Below are positions 31,406-39,002 of a stretch of DNA of 42,756 nucleotides, piece by piece. The notes under the pieces are model-generated. The model was not told where the DNA came from. It searched no databases and saw only the letters and a list, made by a program, of their open reading frames with translations. A program made the position numbers and the translations under genes. Numbering within the stretch: the stretch's first letter is position 1; every line of letters begins with the position of its first letter. This DNA is from an uncultured Clostridia bacterium (GTDB taxonomy: Bacteria; Bacillota; Clostridia; Christensenellales; Borkfalkiaceae): contig CANRJR010000016.1 of NCBI GenBank assembly GCA_947631005.1, forward strand, positions 1-42,756, given 5' to 3'.

Positions 31406-31487
31406 AAAAAAAGTCGAAAAAACAAGAAATATTTCACAAAAAAATTTTCGGAATAACATTGACAAACCCTGAAAGGTGTGCTATGAT
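31406..31487 (+). promoter_or_regulatory. Strong promoter of the sugar ABC importer, with phased A-tracts
   Basis: TTGACA (31459-31464), 17 nt, TATGAT (31482-31487). Upstream lie A-tracts at 31406-31412, 31417-31422, 31426-31428 and 31438-31444, about one helical turn apart, as in an UP-element or bent DNA. The 5' leader would be about 260 nt, unusually long. I see no riboswitch in it, and the frames in it are not convincing as genes. Confidence 0.75.
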
Positions 31488-31753
31488 AATAACAGTACAA
31501 ATCGTGACGCTGGGGGGAAAGTCATGGAATGAAGTGCATTCGTTAATTTTACGTGTTTTTCTCGGGAACGGGAGCGCATGGACGATTGACGAATGGATTT
31601 TTATTTTATGGGGAATCTTTAGGGTCATTCTTTTCGGAACAGAGGCTGGAAAGCGGCGGAAGACGCGTAACCCCCAAACGCGCGGCGACTGCGGCGGCAC
31701 AGGCGACGGGACGGGAAGTCGTACGAAAACAAAATTTTAAGAGGTATCAAGGA

Positions 31754-34516
31754 ATGAAAAAGAGAAAGCTCATCAGGAACGTTTCTCTTGTCGCCCTTTC
31801 GGCGGTCATGGTCTGCGGTACTGCGGTCGCATTTGCGGGCTGCGGAAAAGACACGACCTATTCGCTGTCGGTCAACATTTTCTGTAATGATTCCGACGCA
31901 GCGACCAACCGCGAGATCTGCAATAATTGGGCGGCAAGATATTCGGAGCAGTTGCATCAGAGCGGCGATCTTCCTGCCGATCAGGAGATCACCGTAAACT
32001 TCGACTACAACTCCGTGCAAGAAACCTACTTCCAGGCGTTGCAGAGAGACTATTCGGGCGGTAACGCCGCGGATATCATCTACCTTTCGCCCAAGTACGT
32101 GAAGTCGTGGGTCTCCCTCGGCCGCGTTATGGATATTTCGGAGTTCATTTCGAGCGACGAAGATATCGCGAACGTCAACGGTATTTGGGAAGATTCCCTC
32201 GGTCTTTACGGCTACGCCGGCGACACCGACGGCAACCTTGCCCAAGGCTACATGATGGGCGACAGAATCAGCTATCTCAAAGCGGGTGAAACGCCCTCCG
32301 GTTCGACCACGGCTGTCACCGAGCCCGGATTCTACACCACCACGGGTATCAAGACGGGTCTTTACGGTCTGCCCAAGGACTATTCCAACTTCGGTATGGC
32401 TTACAACGCCAAGTACTTCTCCAAGGAACTCAAAGAGCAATTGCAGAAGCAGAAGGCGACGACCACCCGCGAAGTCAAGGGCGCGCGCGGCAACACCGCG
32501 AAGCTCACCTTCAAGGGCGAGGACGAAGGCGTTATCACGTATGCGGTAGACGGCGACGGCTATTCCGCGGGCGACGATGCTCCCATCATCAACATTGGCA
32601 TTCCCACGACCTACAAGCCGTACAACTTCTATCGTTTCGCGAACTATGCCGACGCGTTGGCGGGCGGCGACCCGATGGCACTTGCCGTTGAGATCTACAC
32701 GAACGGCGAAGGCTACACGGTCACCATCCCCGGCTTCCCCGGCGACACGTTCGACATCGACGACGCAACCCTGACCGCAGAAGAGAAAGCGGCTGCGAAG
32801 AACAAGACCAAGACGTACGATTCCTCGATCGGGCACATCACCTATACCTATCAGGAATTCGGCGCGCTCACGTGGGCTCTTACCTACTACTACAACACCT
32901 TCAACTGGAACTGCAAGAACGCCGACGGCGACGCACAGGCATTCAGCGAAGCGGCGACGCTCTCGGGCACGGGCGGCATCAAGCTCGAATCGGGCACGAT
33001 GTGCAACGTGTACGGCAACGACCAGTATGAAGGCGCGCCCGGTCCTACGCTGTATCTCCTTCCTTGGCTGTACGGCAACGACGTCGACTTCATCAACCAG
33101 AACGCGACCCGCGCGATCTCCGGTACGAACAGAGCCGCCGCAACCGATATGACCACACTCAACACCATCGAAAAGATGAGAGCGGAATACAACAAGGCGC
33201 AGACCGAGACCGAGAAGCGCACCCGCATCAAGCTCGACGGTTCGACCGAACAGCGCGACATCGAGTACGGCGTGAACTCCGACCGTTTCGTGGAAACGTA
33301 CGGCGCGTTCATCGAATACGGCTCTACGTGGAACGGCAACTGCGGCAACTGCGGCGACGAGAACACCACCAAGTCGGATAACGGCTGGGCGTTCTTCCGC
33401 GGCGGCGCAGAGCTCTTCTACGGGTCCGGTACTTGGGACTCCGCAACAAGAAACCAGTCCGACTACCGCGACGAGCCCGCAGGTCTTTGCGAGTTCAGAA
33501 TGATGCCGCAGGCAATCAGCGAGAAATACGCTCTGTATTCGACCTATAAGGATGCGTTCTACGAAATGGAAGAGGCGGGCGAGAAGAAAGCCTACACCAT
33601 CGGCGAAGTTTACGCGAACCAGGTCGAGCGTCAGAACAAGTGGGGCGCGCGTATGGACTCCGTCGGGTTCGCCGCGAATGCTTCCCTTGCCAAGACCAAG
33701 GGCACGTCTGAAGAGTGGAAGATCGCAGGTGCCGCTTCCCTCATCATGGCACTCTGCATCAACGAGGACGCGCAGGTCACCCTTACCTATTCGGGTGCGC
33801 AGCTTCCCAACTTCAAAGAACAATGCGTCGACTTCCTGCACTATCAGGAAACCGAGTACGCAAACGGTACGTTCAAGGATATGCTTACCCCCGAAGGCAG
33901 CGCGACTGTCACGGGCGAGGCGGGCAGAAACCTCTGGAACGCTTACTACGACATCGTTTGGGATATCGACCAAGCGTCCCGTAACATCGGCGACTTCAAG
34001 GGTCAGTCCAGCATGACCGTCGGCGATTGGATCGCGCAGTATCATCCCACCGTCACCGCGAACGGCAAGACCGAGCCCACCAAGTACAACGAAGCGTACA
34101 AGGATGTGAAACTTTCCTCGTTCACGGGCGAGATCTCCAACCGCGGCTTCGCGATGAAGATCTTCAACATGGTCACCTTCACCTATGCGGACCGCGACCT
34201 CAACCTCCGCATGCAGTACGGTCTGAACTCAGCACGCGACTCCGCGATGTACACCTACAACGTTGAGTGGATCAACCTCATTCAGATGAGAGACGGTTCG
34301 TGCCTTGCGTACAACCTCGCAACTCCCATCACGAAGCAAGGCAGTGACGAGCCCATCGACCGTCTTGAAAAACTTGTCATCACTACGCCCGACAAGACCC
34401 GTCCCACCGGCGGCTATCAGACGGCGGCAGTGTTCTGCCTCAAGACTGCGGGTGACGTTCAAGCCAAGCTCGAACAGGCGATCCAGCTCGAAGCGAACGC
34501 GATCAAGAACAAGTAA
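31754..34516 (+). CDS. Very large sugar ABC transporter substrate-binding lipoprotein
   Basis: Extracellular binding component of the importer encoded with the next two genes. It has 920 residues, about twice the usual 420-550. A signal peptide (about 1-29) ends in the lipobox AFAGC with lipid-anchored Cys30. The family fold is recognisable: VNIFCNDSDAATNREICNNW, YNSVQETYFQALQRDYSGGNAADIIYLSPKYV (about 70-115), GLYGLPKDYSNFGMAYNAKYFS (about 205-226). Large extra regions (about 230-420, including DGDGYSAGDDAPIINIG) enlarge it. The C-terminal part resumes binding-protein features (KIAGAASLIMALCINEDAQV). The start is MKKRKLIRN at 31754 (AAGAGG 9 nt upstream); the frame open further upstream covers the leader. 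The ligand is not readable, but the neighbouring GH43 genes suggest arabinan oligosaccharides. Confidence 0.88.
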   Translation: MKKRKLIRNVSLVALSAVMVCGTAVAFAGCGKDTTYSLSVNIFCNDSDAATNREICNNWAARYSEQLHQSGDLPADQEITVNFDYNSVQETYFQALQRDYSGGNAADIIYLSPKYVKSWVSLGRVMDISEFISSDEDIANVNGIWEDSLGLYGYAGDTDGNLAQGYMMGDRISYLKAGETPSGSTTAVTEPGFYTTTGIKTGLYGLPKDYSNFGMAYNAKYFSKELKEQLQKQKATTTREVKGARGNTAKLTFKGEDEGVITYAVDGDGYSAGDDAPIINIGIPTTYKPYNFYRFANYADALAGGDPMALAVEIYTNGEGYTVTIPGFPGDTFDIDDATLTAEEKAAAKNKTKTYDSSIGHITYTYQEFGALTWALTYYYNTFNWNCKNADGDAQAFSEAATLSGTGGIKLESGTMCNVYGNDQYEGAPGPTLYLLPWLYGNDVDFINQNATRAISGTNRAAATDMTTLNTIEKMRAEYNKAQTETEKRTRIKLDGSTEQRDIEYGVNSDRFVETYGAFIEYGSTWNGNCGNCGDENTTKSDNGWAFFRGGAELFYGSGTWDSATRNQSDYRDEPAGLCEFRMMPQAISEKYALYSTYKDAFYEMEEAGEKKAYTIGEVYANQVERQNKWGARMDSVGFAANASLAKTKGTSEEWKIAGAASLIMALCINEDAQVTLTYSGAQLPNFKEQCVDFLHYQETEYANGTFKDMLTPEGSATVTGEAGRNLWNAYYDIVWDIDQASRNIGDFKGQSSMTVGDWIAQYHPTVTANGKTEPTKYNEAYKDVKLSSFTGEISNRGFAMKIFNMVTFTYADRDLNLRMQYGLNSARDSAMYTYNVEWINLIQMRDGSCLAYNLATPITKQGSDEPIDRLEKLVITTPDKTRPTGGYQTAAVFCLKTAGDVQAKLEQAIQLEANAIKNK

Positions 34517-34525
34517 TTGCTCACG

Positions 34526-34563
34526 GCTTGCCCCCTCTCCGCAAGGGGAGGGGTGCAGGCAAA
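34526..34563 (+). terminator. Intercistronic stem-loop after the binding protein
   Basis: CCTCTCC/GGGGAGG around GCAA, with outer pairing TTGCC/GGCAA, then ACTTTTTAAGG. A typical partial terminator or RNA stabiliser that keeps binding protein in excess over the permeases. Confidence 0.7.
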
Positions 34564-34583
34564 CTTTTTAAGGAGGGAATCAC

Positions 34584-35753
34584 ATGGAAGAAAACGCTAC
34601 CATGAGCGTTGCGGAGGACGTTGCGTCCGAAGCCATCGTCGCTCCCGAGGCCGTTGCGGTCGCGGAAGAAGCGGTTCCCCAGAAAAAGAAGAGAAAACCC
34701 ATCAATCAGCAGAAACTGCAAGATAACCTTTGGGGTTGGGCGTTCTGTCTCCCCCTCATCATCGGTACGGTCTGGTTCGTCTATGCCGCGCTGATCATGG
34801 CGTTCCTGCTCTCGTTTACCGACTACACCGTCGGTAACTCGGTCCCCTTGATGGAATACCTCTTCACGATGGGAAAACACATCGCGACGAATATGGATAC
34901 GGGTGCGCGTGACGCCGGATATTGGTACAAGTTCGTCTTTACCCATACCGTCAGAAACACGTTCGCCGAAATCACTTATAACGAAATGGGATATCACCTG
35001 TTCAACACGGTGTTCTACATGATCGGTATCCCGATCGGCATGATCCTGTCGATGTTCTTCGCGGTCTGCATGTCGCGCGATATCAAAGGCGGCAACGTAT
35101 TCCGCGTGCTCTACTACCTGCCCTGCGTCGCTTCCTCGATCTCGATCATCTATACGTTCCGTATCATGTTCAAGGAAACGGGCGTTATCAACCAGATGCT
35201 CGGGCTCGCCACCGAAGACGGCGGCTTCCGCTGGATCGACCAAGGGGCTACCACGGCGCAAACGTGGGGCAGCTTGCTCGGGAAAGATTCGACCAATGAG
35301 TTCATGCGCAATCCTTATTGGTGTCAGGGTATCTTTACCAAGCTCGTCATCATCATCATGTCCGTATGGAAGGGGCTCGGCGGCACGATCATTCTGTACG
35401 TCGCAGGTCTCTCGGGCGTCAATGCCGCAACCAAGGAAGCGGCGCAGATCGACGGCGCGAACGGCTGGCAAATCTTCTGGAAGGTCACCATGCCCGACCT
35501 CTATCCCGTCATCTTCTACAACATCGTCACGTCGGTCATCGGCGGGATGCAGATCTACGCGGAACCCGTCCTTATGCAGGGCGAGAGCTGGCTCACCTCG
35601 GGCTATGTCTCCCTCATTTGGAGATACGGTATCAACGGCGACCTCGGACAGCCTTACGCGTCCCTCGGCACTGCATACGGTATGGTTCTCGCGGTCATGA
35701 TCTTCGTGCTTACGCTGTTCCAGTTCTGGCTCGACAGCAGAAATAAGGATTAA
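34584..35753 (+). CDS. Sugar ABC transporter permease (MalF/UgpA type)
   Basis: First membrane subunit of the importer, 389 residues. An acidic Ala/Glu/Val-rich cytoplasmic tail (about 1-40, ending KKKRKPINQQ) is longer than usual. Six membrane segments follow; the first is WGWAFCLPLIIGTVWFVYAAL (about 49-69). The ATPase-contacting EAA motif is EAAQIDGANGWQIFWKVTMP (about 287-306). An extra outside stretch (about 85-130, FTMGKHIATNMDTGARDAGY) precedes the second segment. AAGGAGGG lies before the ATG. No ATPase gene is in the window, so a shared MsmX-like ATPase is likely. Confidence 0.93.
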   Translation: MEENATMSVAEDVASEAIVAPEAVAVAEEAVPQKKKRKPINQQKLQDNLWGWAFCLPLIIGTVWFVYAALIMAFLLSFTDYTVGNSVPLMEYLFTMGKHIATNMDTGARDAGYWYKFVFTHTVRNTFAEITYNEMGYHLFNTVFYMIGIPIGMILSMFFAVCMSRDIKGGNVFRVLYYLPCVASSISIIYTFRIMFKETGVINQMLGLATEDGGFRWIDQGATTAQTWGSLLGKDSTNEFMRNPYWCQGIFTKLVIIIMSVWKGLGGTIILYVAGLSGVNAATKEAAQIDGANGWQIFWKVTMPDLYPVIFYNIVTSVIGGMQIYAEPVLMQGESWLTSGYVSLIWRYGINGDLGQPYASLGTAYGMVLAVMIFVLTLFQFWLDSRNKD

Positions 35754-35766
35754 GGAGGGGAGAACA

Positions 35767-36837
35767 ATGGAAGAAATGGAAAACATGCAAGTTGTTGAAC
35801 CCGTCGAAGAAGTTGACCTTACTCCCGGTTCTGCAAGCAAAGAACAGATCATCAAGCACTATTCTCCTTTCCGTTACGGCGTCGGCGCGGTCCTCGCGTT
35901 CTTCGGATTCTCGTCCAAGACGCACCGCGCGAGCAAGAAGCGCGCAAAGCTCGTCATGGATATCGCAACGTACGTTATCCTGCTCTTCGGAACGTTCATC
36001 ATGGTCTATCCTTTCTGGTGGATGATCGCGGGTTCGTTCGCATTCACGGGGCAGTCGGGTACGACCGATATGTTCAACGAGCTCGTTTGGTGGCCTTCGA
36101 GCATGACCACGCAGAACGGCGTCGGTCTGTTCTACAACTACCAGTGGCTGTTCACAAGCGGCTTCAAGGGCGGTTCGAACGGTATGCCCAAAGGTTACAG
36201 CTATTGGCGCGCGATCCTCAATAATCTCATCTACTCGATCGTACCCGTCGTTGTCGGCGTCATTACGTCGGCGTCCGCGGCATTCTCGTTCGCGAAGATC
36301 CAATGGATCGGCAGGAATCAGGTGTTCTTCTTCCTGCTCGCCGCGATCATGGTCCCCGGTCCTTCGATCATGGTCACCCAATACGTCATGTACGATCAGA
36401 TGAATTGGCGTACCAACGGTCTCGCCCTCATCATCCCCGGCTTGTTCGGCTCGATCATGACGGCGTTCTTCATCCGCCAATTCCTCTTCGGCTTGCCTAC
36501 CTCCATCGTCGAGGCGGCGAAGATCGACGGCGCGGGATACTTCCGTATCTTCTGCGGCTTCATCCTCCCGCTTGCGATGCCCGCCATCATGGCGCAAGGA
36601 CTTCTGTCTTTCATGGGCTGCTGGAACAACTACATGGGTTCGTTCATCATGGTGCCTCAAAGCTCCCCTTGGATCAACCTGCCGCACGCAATGTATGTTT
36701 TGGCGAACGTCAACACCGAGAACCAAGCACCCATCATCGCGGCGTCCGTGCTCTGCGTGTTGCCCGTCTTGATCTTGTTCGCGGCGTTCCAGAAACTCAT
36801 CATCGGCTCGCTCATGCTCACCGGTTCGAAAGAGTAA
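35767..36837 (+). CDS. Sugar ABC transporter permease (MalG/UgpE type)
   Basis: Second membrane subunit, 356 residues. A cytoplasmic N-terminus (about 1-65) leads to six membrane segments, the first being VILLFGTFIMVYPFWWMIAG. The EAA motif is EAAKIDGAGYFRIFCGFILP (about 244-263). A polar outer region (SGTTDMFNELVWWPSSMTTQ) matches this permease class. AAGGAGG precedes the ATG, 13 nt after the first permease. It ends the operon at a strong terminator. Confidence 0.93.
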   Translation: MEEMENMQVVEPVEEVDLTPGSASKEQIIKHYSPFRYGVGAVLAFFGFSSKTHRASKKRAKLVMDIATYVILLFGTFIMVYPFWWMIAGSFAFTGQSGTTDMFNELVWWPSSMTTQNGVGLFYNYQWLFTSGFKGGSNGMPKGYSYWRAILNNLIYSIVPVVVGVITSASAAFSFAKIQWIGRNQVFFFLLAAIMVPGPSIMVTQYVMYDQMNWRTNGLALIIPGLFGSIMTAFFIRQFLFGLPTSIVEAAKIDGAGYFRIFCGFILPLAMPAIMAQGLLSFMGCWNNYMGSFIMVPQSSPWINLPHAMYVLANVNTENQAPIIAASVLCVLPVLILFAAFQKLIIGSLMLTGSKE

Positions 36838-36860
36838 GCAAGACCCAAACCTCACAAAAA

Positions 36861-36883
36861 ACCGCTCCTCGGAGCGGTTTTTT
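36861..36883 (+). terminator. Terminator of the ABC importer operon
   Basis: ACCGCTCC, TC, GGAGCGGT followed by TTTTTT; A-rich on the other side, so it may work in both directions. Confidence 0.9.
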
Positions 36884-36959
36884 CTTGTCCCGCCTCCTGC
36901 CGTTCGCTCCTTTTCGCGAAAAACCTTGCTACGCAATCTTTTTCGCGAGAGAATAAGGA

Positions 36960-37285
36960 ATATTATATTAGAAAGCGAAGCGGCATTCCTATAATTGTCA
37001 TTTCGACCAAGCCGCGATAGCGGCGCGTGGAGAAATCTCCCGTATTTTACGGTTTTTCTCGCGCCGTAAATTTGGAAGCCTTAAAAGCATTCTTAATATG
37101 TCATGTTGAGCGGAGGCGTAGCCGAAGTCGAAACATCTCCCATATTCTTATTGTTTTTATTCCGTTGTCATTTTGCCCTCTTTTGTCATTTCGACCGCTC
37201 CGCTACTTCGTCGCTTCGCTCCTCGTGCCGCCCTTGGTCTACAAATAGAAGCCTCGGGCGGGGCGAAATGACATATTAGAAACGC
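36960..37285. repeat. Intergenic inverted-repeat cluster 7
   Basis: Units of the family at 5806-6270: TTGTCATTTCGACCAAGCCG, GCGATAGCGGCGCGTGGAG, ATGTCATGTTGAGCGGAGGC and CGCTCCTCGTGCCGCCCTTG. A CGCGAAAAA/TTTTTCGCG hairpin (about 36916-36943) precedes it. No gene from 36838 to 37529. Confidence 0.85.
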
Positions 37286-37292
37286 CCTTATG

Positions 37293-37461
37293 CTCCAACT
37301 TATGGCGCGAGGAAAACCACGCTTTTCCGCTGCGCGACACAATTTGCCGCACACTTGCGGCTTATTGTCTTACAAAGCGAACGAGACGACCAACTTAATT
37401 GAAGCGAGAGCCCATTTCCGTCACGAAAATTTCTTTTGCATGCAAAAGAAATTTTGTGAAC
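37293..37461. repeat. Three-hairpin modular repeat, copy F, next to the GH43 promoter
   Basis: Hairpin 1 is GGAAAA/TTTTCC, hairpin 2 GCCGCA/TGCGGC, and hairpin 3 a third stem sequence, AAAATTTCTTTTGCA/TGCAAAAGAAATTTT inside TCAC/GTGA. It ends in GTGAAC (37456-37461), 6 nt before the -35 of the GH43 gene. Unlike copies A, D and E it does not adjoin a stop codon. Confidence 0.85.
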
Positions 37462-37467
37462 AAGCTA

Positions 37468-37505
37468 TTGAAAATTTCCGCAAACAGGTGTATAATGGAT
37501 ACACC
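37468..37505 (+). promoter_or_regulatory. GH43 operon promoter with palindromic operator candidate
   Basis: TTGAAA (37468-37473), 17 nt, TATAAT (37491-37496). GGTGTA/TACACC arms 7 nt apart (37487-37505) span the -10 and the expected start site near 37503, the position of a repressor operator. Confidence 0.75.
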
Positions 37506-37529
37506 GAAATTTTTATAAGGGGAAAGAAG

Positions 37530-38954
37530 ATGAAGAAGAGTATTCCGATCATTTCAGGGCTGCTTGCGGCGAGCATGGTGATGGCACTTGCGGGCTGCGG
37601 CGGTCCGAAATTTACCAATAGCGACGAATGGCTCAAAGCCTACGACGCCGTTCCCACCGCCGCCTATTCGCTTCCCGCCGATCCCGCGTTCGGTGCGGAC
37701 GTGGTGGTGCACGATCCCTCGGTGTTCCGCGATCCCGACAGCGGCATGTATTACGCGTTCGGCACGCACTTCGCCGTGGCGTCGTCGCCCGATCTCATCA
37801 AGTGGACGCAATACGCGTCGGAAGGCGCGTCGAACAAGCTCTACGGCGCGCAAGTTACGTCGGTGCTTCAACAGGGCAACGAGTGGACGAACGGCGGCGC
37901 GTCCGACACATGGGCACCCGACGTGGAAAAGATCAACGGCAAATATTACATGTACGTCTCCATGACGTCGGGATTCGGGTTGAGCAAGTCTGCGATCTGC
38001 GTTGTGGAATCCAACGAAATCTACGGACCGTACGGCAACGAGCGGGTCGTCGTCCTGTCCGACGGCACGGGCGCGTCCAACGCCATCGACCCCGAACTCT
38101 TCTACGACAAAGACGGCAGACTTTGGCTGGTGTACGGTTCGAACTTCGGCGGGCTCTTCATGCGCGAGCTCAACACCAAGGGCGAAAACGTCGGGCTTCC
38201 CAAGGAGGGCGACGAGTACGAGCTCGGCAAAAAGGTTTGGACGGCGAGCACCAACAACGAGGGTCCGTTCGCTTTCTATAACGCCGAGACGGGGTACTAC
38301 TATCTCATGACGAGTTACGGAAGCCTCTACTCCGACTACAACATGCGGGTCGCGCGGAGCGAGAATCCCGACGGACCTTACGTCGACATCAGCGGCACGG
38401 ATATGGCGAAGCAAGCGGGGGGCGGCAACAAGCTCGCGGGCAACTACCAGTTCGCGGGCGGTCCGACAGATACCGCGCTCGGACACAATTCCGTCATCAA
38501 AGCGGACGGCAAATATTTCGTCGTGCACCACATCCGCAACAGGGTGGACGGCATGCACCACGTCGAAGTGAGACAGATGTTCTTCAATAAGGACGGCTGG
38601 CCCGTCCTCGCGCCCAACCGCTATGCGGGCGAGACCGCGGGCGTATTCACCGCGGCGGACGTCGCAGGGACGTACGACATCGTCATCCATTCGGGCGGCA
38701 ACACCGTCGATCATGTCCCGTCGATCGCCTGCACCCTCAATGCCGACGGTACGGTGTCGGGTGCGCAGACGGGTTCGTGGACGCTCGACGCGAACGGCTA
38801 CTACATCACCGTCACGCTCGGGAACGCCACCTATCAGGGCGTCGTCGTGCCGCAGTGGTGCAAATACAAGAACGCGCCCGTCGTCAGCATCACGGCGACC
38901 TCGGCAGACGGTTTACCCATTTGGGCGAACAGCGCGGCAAAGACCGCACAGTAA
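37530..38954 (+). CDS. GH43 lipoprotein, probable endo-alpha-1,5-L-arabinanase
   Basis: Predicted surface enzyme that cuts arabinan. It has 474 residues: a lipoprotein signal (1-22) with lipobox LAGC and Cys23, then a five-bladed propeller. Catalytic positions by family pattern are the base Asp62 in VVHDPSV, the pKa-modulating Asp187 in NAIDPELF and the acid Glu244 in NEGPFAFY; ALGHNSV holds the metal-binding His. From about residue 365 (FTAADVAGTYDIVIHSGGNT) a C-terminal beta domain follows, as in two-domain arabinanases. AAGGGG lies before the ATG at 37530; the frame open upstream runs through repeat F and the promoter. It shares an operon with the next GH43 gene. Confidence 0.9.
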   Translation: MKKSIPIISGLLAASMVMALAGCGGPKFTNSDEWLKAYDAVPTAAYSLPADPAFGADVVVHDPSVFRDPDSGMYYAFGTHFAVASSPDLIKWTQYASEGASNKLYGAQVTSVLQQGNEWTNGGASDTWAPDVEKINGKYYMYVSMTSGFGLSKSAICVVESNEIYGPYGNERVVVLSDGTGASNAIDPELFYDKDGRLWLVYGSNFGGLFMRELNTKGENVGLPKEGDEYELGKKVWTASTNNEGPFAFYNAETGYYYLMTSYGSLYSDYNMRVARSENPDGPYVDISGTDMAKQAGGGNKLAGNYQFAGGPTDTALGHNSVIKADGKYFVVHHIRNRVDGMHHVEVRQMFFNKDGWPVLAPNRYAGETAGVFTAADVAGTYDIVIHSGGNTVDHVPSIACTLNADGTVSGAQTGSWTLDANGYYITVTLGNATYQGVVVPQWCKYKNAPVVSITATSADGLPIWANSAAKTAQ

Positions 38955-38957
38955 CGT

Positions 38958-38985
38958 TTCGCGCCGCCCGCAGGCGGCGCGTTTC
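38958..38985 (+). terminator. Stem-loop between the two GH43 genes
   Basis: GCGCCGCC, loop CGCA, GGCGGCGC, then GTTTCTTT; probably a partial terminator, since the next ribosome site follows at once. Confidence 0.65.
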
Positions 38986-39002
38986 TTTCACGGAGGTTCG
39001 AT

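Noticed and set aside
31348-31753. Possible peptide gene in the leader of the sugar-binding protein
   Set aside because: Candidate starts lack ribosome sites or run into a stop at once (the best-placed ATG at 31524 reads ATG GAA TGA), and the composition is not protein-like.
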